This document shows, piece after piece, positions 29,357 through 41,037 of a stretch of 64,000 bases of DNA (position 1 is the stretch's first letter; each line of letters opens with the position of its first letter). The notes under the pieces are model-generated. The model did not search any database. It was not told where the DNA came from and was given only the letters and a program-made list of their open reading frames with translations. The position numbers and the translations under genes were made by a program. This DNA is from Symbiodinium natans (Eukaryota > Sar > Dinophyceae > Suessiales > Symbiodiniaceae): contig CAJNDS010001724.1 of assembly GCA_905221605.1 (NCBI GenBank), forward strand, positions 72,001-136,000, in the 5' to 3' direction.

Positions 29357-29631
29357 GTAACCCTCAACCCTCAACCCTAAACCGAGTAGTTTGGGGGTTG
29401 GGGAGGGCTTGATGCCCAACCTCTCTGGCAGGATGGAGCACCCAACTCCCTTCAAGCAACACCTCGATGCTTCTGCTCTGGCGAAGAGTGGTTTGGATCC
29501 GCGGCCTGAGCTTTAGGGTTTAGGGTTTATAGGGCTTATAGGGTTTTCAGGGGGGGGTTTATAGGGTTTCGGGTTTAAGGCTTCGTTTTCCTGAGCTTCA
29601 CGCCCTAGACATGAGGATGCCAATGTACCCA

Positions 29632-29733
29632 CCCCATGTGTAGTTCTAGTATGGAATGGGGTACCTCAAAAAACGCTATTTGGTAGGGCTTTTGGCCACC
29701 TAATGCCATAAGAGTACTACAAATGGACCCTCT
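29632..29733. mobile_element. TIR element, family VIII (right end AGTACTACAAATGGACCC)
   Basis: The right end AGTACTACAAATGGACCCTCT matches the outer end of the foldback at 46,018-46,208. The left end is degraded. Non-coding. From here to 30.7 kb I see only weak open frames; a short plausible exon reads YHKAAQEIVQDVSIPGFTPH near 30,005-30,075, ending at CAG|GTGATG. Confidence 0.5.
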
Positions 29734-30779
29734 GGGCCCTTTGGCTGCTTCTGCCCGTCCAATCACATGTGCACACGTGCTCCGATGACCGCATGCATGC
29801 ATACACATGCTGGGTCCTTGGTCATAGTTGTACTCTTTTGTCATATGAAGTCCCAATAAGGAATAAGAATGGTCCTCTGAATAAACCCAACAAGGAAGTA
29901 CAACATATACCCACATGCAGGCGTTACTGGTATGCGCGACTCCAGCAAGAAAGCTGACAGTTGTAGGCGTTATCTACACACGCACAAGCCGATGTTCCAC
30001 CATGATGTATCATAAAGCGGCCCAGGAAATCGTGCAGGACGTGAGCATTCCAGGCTTCACACCGCATCGAAATCAGGTGATGCAGAAAGGGTCGTAGTGA
30101 GTGGAGTCAGACATGTAACATGCCCCGTCCATGCGAAGAGGTGTTTTTTTGGCAGCTGCATGGACGACAAATGGTGTGAGTGCTGGTCCCTCCTCAAAAA
30201 CTGCACTGAGCCCCACGCAACGAGCCTCCCTTGCTTGACCCCGCATGACCCCAGTGAAATCTCCTCACTGAACACACGCAGAGAGCACCAGAGAGCCCCC
30301 TGAACTTCTGAACCGTCATCTTCCGCAAGCAGAATGGGCCAGGGAGCGTCCTGAACGCTGTGGTCCCCAGCACCGAAATGGATGCCAAGAAGCACCACCA
30401 TGAGGATGGGGAGAGGACAGCAACTTATGGGTTTGGGCGGTTTGGGAGTATAGGATGAACTGAAGAGCTTGGAGCGGCCAGGCAACCCGTCATCTAGATT
30501 GGCAGTCTCGTCTTGCGCTGTTAGCTCATGGACCGCATAATGGCATAGGGTGCGGGTTGCTACCTTAGAAAGGGCCTGCTGCTGAGCCCCCCTGAAGGAT
30601 CCAGGTGTTCCAGCCGCAAATCCGGGAGATTGAGGCGCAACGCTCTTTGTAGCTCACCTGGAACACTTGCCAAGCTCAACTCCTGCCGACTCCTTACATC
30701 TCATGATAGGGACTCCTTACATCTCCTGATAGGCAGCGCCGGCCAGAGGAACAAAACCTATAGTTTAGGTTAGGGTTCA

Positions 30780-30965
30780 GGGTTTATAGGGTTTATAGTG
30801 TTTATAGGAGTTTTTGGGCGTATAGGGTTAATAGGGTTTATAGGGTTTATAGGGTTTATAGGGTTTATAGGGTTTATAGGGTTCATTGGGTTTATAGGGG
30901 TTATAGGGTTTGTAGGGTTTGTAGGGTTTATAGGGTTTATAGGGTTTATAGGGTTTATAGGGTTT
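30780..30965 (+). repeat. 9-base telomere-like variant array (TTTATAGGG)n
   Basis: About eighteen units of mainly TTTATAGGG, with TTTGTAGGG and GTTATAGGG variants, reverting to TTTAGGG at the right end, just before an exon candidate. Confidence 0.95.
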
Positions 30966-30983
30966 AGGGTTTACATCGCGCAG

Positions 30984-31044
30984 GAGGAAGATCAAGATGA
31001 GGAGCCCATCCCCTTTCAAGAAACAGCCTTCCTTCTGCATTCAG
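30984..31044 (+). CDS. Exon candidate EEDQDEEPIPFQET (paralogue a)
   Basis: Starts after GCGCAG|G, reads EEDQDEEPIPFQETAFLLHS and ends one base into a codon at GTTTGT. The core EEDxDEEPIPFxET recurs at 63,881. An acidic, probably disordered segment. Unknown family. Confidence 0.5.
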
Positions 31045-31446
31045 GTTTGTGAGGGTTAGGGTTAGGGTTTTGGCTTCAGGGTTTCGGGTGCAGTGTTTGA
31101 CTGGATACCAATATATGGGTATTTCCCATGAAAATAAATCCCCCAAAAGCCGATCATGCAGAACAGTCGCCAAATCCCCAAGCTAAGCCCTAGGTGTGTG
31201 AACCCTACAACCCCAAAGACCCGTATTGCTCCATAAGCCCCGGAGCCCTACCTCAAGATCCCCCAAAACACTAAGCCCTAAACCTAAGAGAACGGTTGCC
31301 AAGCTTGAGAAAGCTTCAAGGGTTTTTGAATCATTGGTAGGCTGGGGGCTGGGGGTTCTTCTTGGCAGCACCACCTTCTACAAGCGCCAAGTTGCACATC
31401 GGGCTCGTGCTCTGCAGAATGAGAGAGGGGAAGGTAGAAGTTGGGT

Positions 31447-31515
31447 GTAGGTTTAGGGTTTAGGGTTTAGGGTTTAGGGTTTAGGGTTTAGGGTTTAGGG
31501 TTTAGGGTTTAGGGT
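31447..31515 (+). repeat. Telomere-type (TTTAGGG)n array
   Basis: Nine to ten perfect G-strand units. Downstream, 31,516-31,650 has an uncertain open reading (KLSHKAPQEREFSFGFLQ). Confidence 0.95.
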
Positions 31516-32058
31516 CGCAAGCTCAGCCACAAGGCACCACAGGAGCGGGAGTTTTCATTCGGATTCCTCCAGGTTTCTGCCGTTTCCGCATCGCTCAGCC
31601 GAGGTTTGGAACGTGGTTCTTGTCCTCGGCATCTTGCCGTAGAACCTGGAGGTTTTAGGGGGGTTTTAGGGTTTCGGGTTTAGGGTTCCCACTCTTGCTG
31701 TCAAGGTGGTTCACTGGTACCCTAAAGCCTAAACCCCAAACCCAAGGGGGTTCTTCTAAGCCCCTTTTGAGGCATGACATATGGTAAATGACTCCCAGAC
31801 CCTACTAACAGAGCTACAAGCCCAAAACCCATCACTGCCCCGCACTGAAAGGTTGAGGTCAACCCCAAAACCTACTCCTACATCCCCCTTGGGAACTATT
31901 TTTTATAACGCCCAAGAGGATATGAAACATGATATGTTTATTAAGCTTCTAAGGGGAGTATAGACTCCTGGGAGAGGGAGCCGTATTTCCGTTTGAGCAG
32001 GTGTTGGGTTCCCTCAAGCTTCCTAGAGGCGGCTGGGGCCCTAGAATGGCCCTAAGAC

Positions 32059-32124
32059 CCAACCCTAAACCCTAAACCCTAAACCCTACACCCTAAACCC
32101 TAAACCCTAAACCCTAAACCCTAA
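32059..32124 (-). repeat. Telomere-type (CCCTAAA)n tract
   Basis: Nine C-strand units, one reading CCCTACA, immediately upstream of an exon candidate. A TTTAGGG tract follows that exon at 32,252-32,290. Confidence 0.95.
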
Positions 32125-32130
32125 AAGCAA

Positions 32131-32258
32131 GCGGATAGCCAAGGCTTCACGGGGGCCGGCTGGATGGACATCCTTCTGACCCTGCTCCTTGCGGTAGGGA
32201 GCCGCTTGTCCCAGGAGGGTGCGGAATTTTCGGTGCCAAGGAATGTGCGTTTTTAGGG
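32131..32258 (+). CDS. Exon candidate with hydrophobic segment
   Basis: Reads ADSQGFTGAGWMDILLTLLL then AVGSRLSQEGAEFSVPRNV and stays open to the TTTAGGG tract. A donor-like GTAGGG lies at 32,193. ILLTLLLAV could be part of a membrane segment. Family unknown. Confidence 0.4.
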
Positions 32259-32289
32259 TTTAGGGTTTAGGGTTTAGGGTTTAGGGCTT

Positions 32290-33700
32290 AGACTACCCAA
32301 TATTGCAGTTTTTTCCTTTTTGTTTCTTAATGAGGCGGGGGGGGCTGCTTTTCTTGTACGAACCATGCACAGTAGGTGCCGCAAGCAACAATTCTAGGGT
32401 GCACAGGTCTTTTCGTTGAATCTATGGTTCCTCTTTGGGTAATATCTGCCCCAGAAGGGAGCACCTTTTGTTTCGAGGGCCATGTGGCAGTTCGCGACTC
32501 TGTCCAGGGCTTCTTTCCCTTGCAGTCAAAGAGTCCCTTGCCCGGAGTTTAGGATGGATGCGTCGGGTTCAGGGTTTAGGGTTCTTAGTGTGTTAGCCCT
32601 CAACCCTAAACCCTAAACCCTAAACCCCAAACCCCAAACCCTAAACCCCAAACCCCAAACCCTAGGTTAGGGTTTTAGGGCTGTTTTTGTTGAACTTGGG
32701 GTCGACGTCGGGGTGATGGTGAAAAGTCTAGAGGGTGACGACTTCTCCGGACCTTGCACTCCGTTTTGCTCCACATGTCAGTGTGAGTTTGGGTGGTTTA
32801 GGGGTTAGGGTTTAGGGTTTAGGGTTTAGTTTTTTGGGGTTTAGGGTTTAGGGATTAGGGAGTAGGCACAGTCTCATCGACATGATCTGAGGCGTTACAT
32901 GCGTTGTGGTGTGACCACCCCGCCTCTGCATCAGTTCACGCTTGAACCCTAAGCTCGAACCCGACAAGGGCCCAAAGAGAAGGCCCAACTTATTCCCTTG
33001 TTATTAAACTGGGTTTCGGTTCCCATATCGGAGCCCCTCTAAAAAGCACGAGGGCGCATTTTTTTTGCATTCCTAGGTTACGCTTTTTGGGTCGAACCCG
33101 AGGCATCTTCATGCAAGTGATGTTCATCTGGGTGCTCTGCAGCCCTTCCTTTGTGGGCGGCGAGTTCCGGCTGGAGATCGCAGCTGCCAGACGCACAGCT
33201 CAAGAACGTGTGGGATTTCGGGTCTAGGGTTTAGGGTTTGGGGTTTAGGGCTGGCTTGGCAGCCGCCTGAGTCCGTGCGTAAAAAGGGCTGGCAAGCCTG
33301 TTGCACAAGGGTTTTGGGTTTAGTGATCTGCACCCTAGGCTCTTACTCAATGGTGTTTTTCCGTGATTCGGTTTGGGAGTCACATTTTGAAAACCTCATC
33401 AAGTAAGCCTAAAATCCAACACCCTCAGCGTGTTACTTAGAAGAGTTGTCCACAGAGTCTGACTAGGGCCAAGCTAGCTGGAGAGCCTCGGGAGCAGTCG
33501 AGGCCTGCGTGCGGTTTAGGGTTTAGGGTTTATAAGGAGTTAGGGTGGCTTTTCGACTCCTCATTATAAGATTGCGTCCTTGTTGTTCTTAGTTTGCTAC
33601 CCCAACAGTCCCCTCCTAAGTTGCCTGTCACGAATTCCCGCGCGAGCACCAGCCTTGCCCAAAGGAGCCATCTGTAAACCACCAATTCCTTATTCGAACC
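32290..33700. other. Intergenic or intronic stretch with scattered tracts
   Basis: Contains G-strand tracts near 32,573, 32,800-32,860, 33,222-33,250 and 33,515-33,535, C-strand tract 32,598-32,665, and one weak exon-like reading (PSFVGGEFRLEIAAARRTAQ, about 33,143-33,215). No complete gene. Confidence 0.5.
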
Positions 33701-33810
33701 CTAATTAAGCCCTAAACCCCAAACCCCAAACTCTAAACCCTAGCCCTAAACCCTAAACCCTAAACCCTAAACCCTAAACCCTAACCCAATACCCTAACCC
33801 CTAAACCCCG
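33700..33810 (-). repeat. Telomere-type (CCCTAAA)n array
   Basis: About fourteen C-strand units with variants. The following 130 bp is open in two frames (for example RSLESQYRTRREVQGLVGDQ), and a TTTAGGG array begins at 33,939, so this island too has the CCCTAAA-island-TTTAGGG order. Confidence 0.9.
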
Positions 33811-33938
33811 CTATCCCGATATCCCAAGCTCGAAAGAGCTCGAGGAGCTTGGAGAGCCAGTATCGCACACGACGCGAAGTACAGGGACTTGTCGGGGACC
33901 AGCCTCGCATCCCGTGTCTGCCCCTTCGGCGGCACGCA

Positions 33939-34030
33939 GGGTTTAGGGTTTAGGGTTTAGGGTTTAGGGTTTAGGGTTTAGGGTTTAGGGTTTTAGGGTT
34001 TTAGGGTTTAGGGCTTAGGGTTTAGGTGAT
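33939..34030 (+). repeat. Telomere-type (TTTAGGG)n array
   Basis: About twelve G-strand units with TTTTAGGG variants in the middle. Confidence 0.9.
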
Positions 34031-34099
34031 TAGGGTATAGGCTTAAGGTTCAGGGTTTAGGGCTTAGGGTTTTGGGGTTTTGGGTTTAGGCGGTACCCA

Positions 34100-35660
34100 C
34101 TGGTGCCATAGGTTTAGGGCGGATGTTCTCGCGAGTCATGACGTCTATTCAAAACAACGCATGTGTGATGGCGAGCCCGGACATACAGGGCTTTTTTCTA
34201 GTGATGCAGGTGCGGTTTCCTGCTGATTTGGCGTCCTAGTGCTTCGTCTCTGCTCTGCCAGGCTAGGTCACGTTGATGACCAGCACAACGTTACACACGG
34301 ATCCCCAAAAGAGTGCAGACCTTACAACGCAAGCAAGCTCGCTGAGCTCATGCATGAGCCCCGTTCTGATACACAGCGAGGCAATGGGGACGGCTCCCTG
34401 ATCCAATCCAATGCGCCCTGGACGAAGTGCTCACAACGCCTAAAGCCTGACCCCTAAACTGCAGAGTGACATGAAAGGCATCAGCCAGGCAACAAAATTG
34501 CTTTCTAGCTCGGACCGTGGGCAAGGAATGTGTTGCACTAAGCAAAGGACCTTCTTCTCCACCCCTACGTTCTTGAGGTTAAGAGGGTCACCAACCCCTA
34601 AATGGGCTTAATTTGAGTCCTGGGCTAGCAAGAGTTTCGATGTTGCATGTCTTGCTTGGGGATCATCGCCTTCGGCTTACCTTAAGTACCCCAAACCTGT
34701 TTTTGCGGTCATGATTAAAAAGCTTATGAGGCCCCTGAATTGTGGAAATCCTGTGTAACCTACAAGCAGGTTTTAGGGCTGGTGTGGTAGGGTTTGCACA
34801 CAAGTTTTGGCGCCAGTTAACCTAGGAACCTGAGTTGACTAAGGAACAAGCCAACCTCCTTTCGGACATCAACCAATTCCTTGGCCCGGAGTCTGCATTT
34901 CAGGGACCAGGACATCTTTTCTGCTGCTTGTGTACTCGTAGCGACCTGTTGGTGCGTAATTGGATGGGACTCAGAGGCTTTAACTGTTGAGTATGTGTAG
35001 CCAGAGAAGCCCAAAGCAGAGCGTGCGTCAGTGGCATGTTTTCAAGTTCACCTCTGGAGTACAGGATCGAGGCTTTGTATCAAAGGCTGTTCGTTCGCCC
35101 TTATGGCCTTACGGCGAATGACACGTTGAAGCTTCGCCCCATGCTAGGTCCTAGGTCTGTGTAAATGCGTGCAGCCAACCACTGCGCATTCTCATTGGCG
35201 ATGATGGAGTATCTGTTGGTTCAACAGTACAACACGCCCCTTACGACCCCTGATTCCCTTTGCCCGTGCTTTGGAGCCATGGAGAACAAACTGGCAATCA
35301 AACAGCAGAAGCCGTTAATTTAAAATGATAGCAGGCCCTTATTTGGGCCACAGTAGTGTACCATATTTCTGGGCTAGAGTCTGCTTTAGGTTTTCTAGGG
35401 AGCAGCCAGGCTTCCTTAGGCAAAGGCCAAGGACCAACTAACTTGAAAGAGTAACTTCCGAAGGGTGAGGGCACTTCTCGATACCGCCCCTACGCACACT
35501 TGCAGGCTTGGCGGTGAAAACGACACCCCCTTGCACCCCCTCCAAGCCTAAACCCTGAACCCGAAACACCTAAACGCGAGGCTGCTAGGCAGATGGCCTA
35601 AACCCCAGCCCCCCCCCCACTCCCCCCCCCCCACTCTCCCCCCCAAAAAAAAGGCTGGTC
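34100..35660. other. Stretch without identifiable genes or repeats
   Basis: 1.5 kb almost free of telomere-type tracts. Open frames below 75 codons on both strands show no recognisable motif. I see no TIR pair. C-rich low complexity at 35,608-35,645. Confidence 0.4.
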
Positions 35661-35668
35661 TTGCCAAG

Positions 35669-35822
35669 CCGGCACCTGGATGAACCCATGAACCACTCAG
35701 GCAATGGCAGCGAGAGCTTCTCCAGGGCAGGCCTGCCACCTGGGATTATCCTCAGCGGGCTTTGCATCCTGCGGCTTGGAGTTTCAGGAGTGGAGACTTT
35801 CTGCCGAAGTCTCTGGCAACAT
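35669..35822 (+). CDS. Exon candidate with GTAAGA donor
   Basis: After TTGCCAAG the frame reads HLDEPMNHSGNGSESFSRAG, LPPGIILSGLCILRLGVSGV and ETFCRSLWQH, ending in phase 0 at GTAAGA (35,823). PGIILSGLCILRLGV is hydrophobic enough to be a membrane segment. Unknown family. Confidence 0.45.
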
Positions 35823-36314
35823 GTAAGAAGCAAGCCCATGAAGTATCATATGGTATCTTCAAAAACAGGCCCGGGGCCTGAGGGCAATTTCATGTTCCCT
35901 GAACATGGTCCCTAACCTCCTTTAAAGGGTTCGGACGTATGGCCCCTTAATTTGTCCAGGTTATACAAGGGGTGTATAAGGGGTACCCGTTTAAGGGCCC
36001 ATACTAACTAAGGGACCCTGCAACTACCCTAAGAGTGACGACACCAAGGCTTTGGTGCATGTACTTGAGCAAAGAGTTCCGCGCCATCTGGATGCTTGAT
36101 GGCATGCAGGGTGTGGAGCCTCATTCTACAGGGTGGCAAACTGAGCCCTGAAAGGGCTTGAGGTCCGAAGACCTTATATTCATAGACGAAAGATCGTACC
36201 CTAAACCCTAAGCCCAAAGCCCTAAACGTAGTAGAGGCTAGAGGGTCTCAAGGTGCCCCCTAAACCCCAAACCCTAAACCCCAAAAACCCTAAACCCTAA
36301 ACCCTAAACCCAAG

Positions 36315-36424
36315 ATGCGCGCAGCGTTGAAGCAACGAAGCAGCCAAAGGATCTCCGTAGAGGCATCCCTGCAGATGCCGCGGGCACGGAGAACGGTCTT
36401 CAACAACGGGCGCCGGGTGACCCA
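36315..36424 (+). CDS. Exon candidate MRAALKQRSSQRISVEASLQ
   Basis: ATG-initiated, reads MRAALKQRSSQRISVEASLQ then MPRARRTVFNNGRRVT, ending at a strong donor GTAAGG (36,425) two bases into a codon. Strongly basic. CCCTAAA tract just upstream (36,286-36,311), TTTAGGG-type tract downstream (36,428-36,485). Possibly a first exon. Confidence 0.45.
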
Positions 36425-36937
36425 GTAAGGGTTTATAGGGTTGAGAGGGTTTAGGGTTTAGGGTTTAGGGTTTAGGGTTTAGGGACCCTTCCAATAGGGA
36501 AGTTTAGGGTTTTGTTTAGTGTTGCCGAGTCCTTGGGACCAAACGAACAGGAAGATTGGGTCGTCTACCTGATCTCAGTAGTTATATTCAGGTGTTTGGC
36601 CCGTAAACCTTTGTGAACAGAGCGAGGTCGGAGTAGCATTTGGTTGAGGCAGGTTTTCTGACCACAAGGGACAGTTGCACGAACCCTACAACCTCCACAA
36701 CCTCAGGTCAATCTATAGACCGGGCCTATCGGCCGCAGTTTAGTGTCTTTCATTTCATGACCCTCAAATTAGGGCTTGCCAGCCTGCCCGCAAATTGCAG
36801 AGTTGGAGGCTTCATCGCCGTCTCCTACGCCCGACTGGTGGTGCCTCGGTTTTTCTTGTCATCGTCATGTCGTTCTTCAAGGCATCATCTCAAGACGAGG
36901 GGTGCACGGACCAGAAGTTTACCGGGTTTAGGCAGTC

Positions 36938-37062
36938 TACAGGGTGGGGCCCCCTTACTATACTAACTGTAGTTCAGGGACTTATAACCTAACTTAGGGT
37001 CCTTATAACCCAATTTAGGGCCCTTATAACTCTACTTAAAACTAGGGGGCCCCACCCTGCAG
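36938..37062. mobile_element. TIR element, family IX
   Basis: The left ends with CAGGGTGGGGCCCCCTTA and the right is TAGGGGGCCCCACCCTGCAG; about 18 bp pair nearly perfectly. Interior has three CTTATAAC repeats. 125 bp. Confidence 0.75.
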
Positions 37063-37165
37063 AAGAGAGGGCCCGATCAGCAGGAGTCGAGGGTCATGGA
37101 AAAGCCAAGGTGTTCTTGACGCTGCGCTTAGCCTGGACCCCAGCTCCTGTCGAGAGGTTCGGCTA

Positions 37166-37226
37166 GGGTTTAGGGTTTAGGGTTTAGGGTTTAGGGTTTA
37201 GGGTTTAGGGTTTAGGGTTTAGGGTT
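37166..37226 (+). repeat. Telomere-type (TTTAGGG)n array
   Basis: Nine perfect G-strand units. 37,230-37,840 downstream has no supportable gene. C-strand tracts at 37,917-37,951 and G-strand at 38,104-38,180 follow. Confidence 0.95.
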
Positions 37227-38281
37227 TTGTTTACAGTAAACTCCAGAAAGTTGGAACCTGGCCTAAGGATGATTGGAGCTGGGAGTCCCTTGAGCATGCC
37301 TAATTGGGGGGTATGGGGAGAAGGACCCTCCAACCGTACGGTAGCCGCGCTGATTCTAAACACTTCAGGAGGAAACTCAAGCATGTGGGTGCGCGAGCCT
37401 CCACGGTCAAGTGCTCCTTTCTATGGGCAAAGTAGGTCGAAAGGGAAACTTCGAGCATGCAAAGCAGCAAACTACTAGGCAAGCTTCACTGTCTCCCTGA
37501 ATCATCCTGCAGCGCCATGCATGGAATATTTCCTTGGCTTGTCCGAGAGGTGAGCGACTAAGCAGTACATAGTGCCATCCAGGAGACTGGACATCATGGG
37601 GCATGCCATGACTCATGCATCGCCAGATGGGCAGCTATCTAGATTACCATCCTTTTGGGGTTCAAGGCCTCGTATGTTGAAAGGAACCCCCAAACGGCAC
37701 CATTTCTTGCAATAGCTGACCAAGATCCCAAGTGACTACGTGGATCCCTGGCAGACTATTTCGACGGAACCCGTGAACTGGGAGATCACGTACCCTGCAG
37801 GGTTCTGGATTCAAAAAGGCTAACCCCGGAACCCCTGGCGGCAGCTAAAAGCCCTAAACCCTTTATACCGAAGCCCCTCAACTTGCTCCACATCATAAAC
37901 CCTAGACTAGCCCTAAACCCTAATCCCCTAAACCCTAAACCCTAAACCCTACGTACCTACACCCAAAACCCTACCTAAACCCGCAACCCCTAAGTCCTAA
38001 CCGCTCTCTCACCCAGTATCGCGTTGGGGTGGCTGGCTTGCTCCTCTATGCTGGTCAGCAGTGGCTTGCGAAAACTACGCCTTTCGGCAGCAGCTCAGGG
38101 CTCTCTAGGGTTTAGGGTTAGGGTTTAGGGTTTAGGGTTTAGGGTTTCGGCTTAAGGTTTAGGGTTTAGGGTTTAGGGTTATCCGCCGTCAGTCCATGCT
38201 TCAGGCGAAGCGAGCTCCGTGGCCAGTGGAGAACGGAAGCGTCTGTTGTGTTAAACTCATGTCAACTCCGGGGGGGGGGGG

Positions 38282-38399
38282 GGTAGGATAAGGGGACCCT
38301 TAACAGGGAACCCCTTCTTAGCCCTCTTCTGTCTCTCTTAAACAGGGACCTTATTCAGAGGGTCTTTATCCCCAAGGGTCCCCCGAATCCTATCCCCTA
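38282..38399. mobile_element. TIR element, family VII
   Basis: Nearly identical to 16,854-16,968: shared CTCTCTTAAACAGGGACC, TTCAGAGGGTCT and TATCCCCAAGGGTCCC. Inverted ends GGATAAGGGGACCCTT and AAGGGTCCCCCGAATCC. High similarity suggests recent activity. Confidence 0.75.
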
Positions 38400-38620
38400 G
38401 GGCCTTAGGGGCTCCCCGCTCCACGACAAGCAGTGAGCATCTTCCACGTAATGATAATATAATGGCAATCAGAGGTTATATATGGTTACAATGGCTGGAG
38501 CATCATTTGTACTTATATGTCGGGTTAAAAGTAGAGTAGCCATAGTTGCAACCTCATTAGCCCTACTACTGACATCTACCCATGAACCTACAAGCAGTTA
38601 TCAGCAAAGGGCCTTCGCAG

Positions 38621-38783
38621 GACTTTCGAGACAGAAGGGGGTCTTACACAAGTTGGCCCAAGGAACATCACCGACCTCATCTTGAATGCCGCTGCTCTGG
38701 GAACTATCCTGGAGATAGACGAGGTGGTTTTTTCCTCGATGCTGCCGAAGAAGATCCAGGCCCACCAAGGGGGCTTTGCTTAG
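38621..38783 (+). CDS. Terminal exon candidate (RNITDLILNAAALGTILEID)
   Basis: After TTCGCAG|G the frame reads TFETEGGLTQVGPRNITDLI, LNAAALGTILEIDEVVFSSM and LPKKIQAHQGGFA to TAG at 38,781-38,783. The pattern LNAxALxxILxxDExxF is, to my recollection, recurrent in dinoflagellate multi-pass membrane proteins; that assignment is tentative. Upstream exons are not identified. Confidence 0.45.
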
Positions 38784-39104
38784 GGTGACTTGGAAGTAGT
38801 GTTTAGTTTTTGGGGTACTTTAAGCGTATAGTTTTGGGGCTTGGAGAACATGGTTGTTCCTCCTTTCATGAAGGACAGGGTTGCTCACTTAAACTTGCAC
38901 GTTTGAGTTGAAGACTTCCGAAATCTCCACAATTGTGGCTGGAGCGGTTTCAGCCGGTCAGGGGGTGTTTTTGGGTCACCAGGTCGACATCCCTGAGGCC
39001 TGCTGTCCATAGATGCAAGTCGGCAGTTGGCATCAAGGGTTTAGGCTTTCGGGTTTAGGGTTTGGGGTTTGGGCCGACCCCTGGACCACAAAGGCCTGGC
39101 TGCA

Positions 39105-39163
39105 CCCTAAACCCTAAACCCTAAACCCTAAACCCTAAACCCTAAACCCTAAACCCTAAACCG
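39105..39163 (-). repeat. Telomere-type (CCCTAAA)n array
   Basis: Eight perfect C-strand units. The following island 39,165-39,240 reads a possible coiled-coil exon (QRLEAAVYDLEAIKARTSQG). Another at 39,658-39,730 reads VRYTRVKSQLEAAVVFIGVV. Both low confidence. Confidence 0.9.
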
Positions 39164-40624
39164 AGCGCCCAACCCAACGACTCGAGGCGGCCGTCTACGA
39201 CTTAGAGGCCATCAAGGCCAGAACAAGCCAGGGACAAGCGTGCCAGCACCATGCGGTGGTGTGGGGGTTTATCTTTGTGGTTCTTTACTGTGACTTTAGA
39301 TCCTTCGCCTTTTTGGGCTTCTTGGGCTTCTTAAGAAGGCAGCTAATAATTTAACTTTTAGCTACCCTCCTAAGCGCAGCCAAGTTATGGGTTTAGGGAG
39401 GCCGCTGGCCATGTAGCCTCCATGGCCGACTGCTCGAAACACGGTAAGTGTACTCTCAACCTCTTAGGGTTGATGGTTTAGGGTTTAGGGTAACCCCCCC
39501 CCCTAAGTATGGGTAAGTGAATGGCCCCTTTTTTTATGGGTATTCTTGCGTACTGTCTTGCATACTTTTGGGCGGGAGGGGGAAACCCTCAGACCTTCCT
39601 AAACCCTAAACCCTAAGCCTACTCTCCCCTAAACCCTAAGCCCTTCGACCTTGAGCTGCAGGTGCGATACACCCGAGTGAAGAGCCAACTTGAAGCCGCC
39701 GTGGTCTTCATCGGGGTGGTCGCGATGCCACTCCCTGCAAACCCTCGCCCTAAACCCTGAACCCTGGGTGGCCAAAAAGAAACCCTAAACCCAGCGAGTT
39801 TTTCACTTGTAGCACTGGTGCCTCAAGAAAATCTGTAACCTTCTAATTTCTGTAGGTTGATTTAAGAAATCTGCAACCTACCAACTTCTGTAGGTTGTTT
39901 TTTGCTGCAGACCTCCTTGGCATGGCCAGTTTCGAGGTAACGAATCAGGTCGCAACGTAGAGTTTACAAGTTTGGAGGCTTCCACTGTCAGGTTTAGGGT
40001 TTAAGCCGGGCGGGCTTGGTGTGCCCGTTGCACAAAAAAGGGGATCAGGGTTCAGTGCTTGCAAGGTTTCAGGGGCATTTAGGATGAAGCTTGCGGTGTC
40101 ACAGGGTTTGGGGTCGATGGCTTAGGTCCTTTTGTTCAAGCTGTACGAGGTCTCGGGCGTGAGGGCTTTTAAGGTTGAGTTCGGGTTTAGGGTTGTAAGG
40201 TGGTTTAGGTGTTTAGGCTTTAGGGTGGGGGGGGAGCGAGGTAATCCGGGCCGACCCAAGAGAAACCCTGGTTCTCCACCCAGCATTGGCCCATCCCTTC
40301 TTGCAGGGGTATATGGGCTCTTCACAAAACAGGGGAGCCACCCCTTGTATACCCACACTCACAAAACAAAAGGGTACCCCATGGCACAACCCTAAACCCT
40401 AAGCCCCAAACCCTAAACCCTAACCTTGAACACTAAACCCTAAGCCCCAAACCCCAAACCCTAACCCTGAACACTAAACGAAATTCGACTCAGGTGTTTG
40501 CTGCCCCTCTTTGTGTGGGTGCTGCCCCTCACCGAGATGATGGAGCAGGCCTGGCTTGGGGGAATCCCTCAAAACTCCCCAGAGGGCCACCTTTGGTGGC
40601 CCTATTGCCGTGCTCACTGGAACA

Positions 40625-40770
40625 GTTTAGGGTTTTTAGGGTTTTTAGGGTTTTTAGGGTTTTTAGGGTTTTTAGGGTTTTAGGGTTTTTAGGGTTTTTA
40701 GGGTTTTTAGGGTTTTTAGGGTTTTTAGGGTTTTTAGGGTTTTTAGGGTTTTTAGGGTTTTTAGGGTTTG
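40625..40770 (+). repeat. 9-base telomere-like variant array (TTTTTAGGG)n
   Basis: About sixteen units of TTTTTAGGG, homogeneous except one 8-base unit. It directly follows an open island (40,495-40,622; possible reading LPLFVWVLPLTEMMEQAWLG). Confidence 0.95.
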
Positions 40771-41037
40771 GGGTTTAGGCATGCACAAGCTGACCCGGTT
40801 ATCGGTACAGGCTGCGTTTTTTGGGGGGGCAGCCAAGCTCTCTTGGGCACATGCTCTGCAAGCCTCTCGTATCTCAGCCTCGTGGCTTCAGGTTGCCAGG
40901 GTAGAGAGATGAGGGGCTCGACAGAATGTGGGAAGCAGAATTCAAACAACTGAGCATGCCTTGCTTGGCCAAGTGTCCAAGACTTGGGCGTTGGATTGCG
41001 ATTCTTCACCCTAGACAGCACAAAGCCTTCTGATGCC

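Noticed and set aside
30798-31040. Long GFIGFIG and KPYKPYKPY open frames on both strands
   Set aside because: Direct translation of the 9-base repeat array, whose unit length is a multiple of three.
40494-40778. GFLGFLGFL open frame
   Set aside because: Translation of the TTTTTAGGG array; not a protein.
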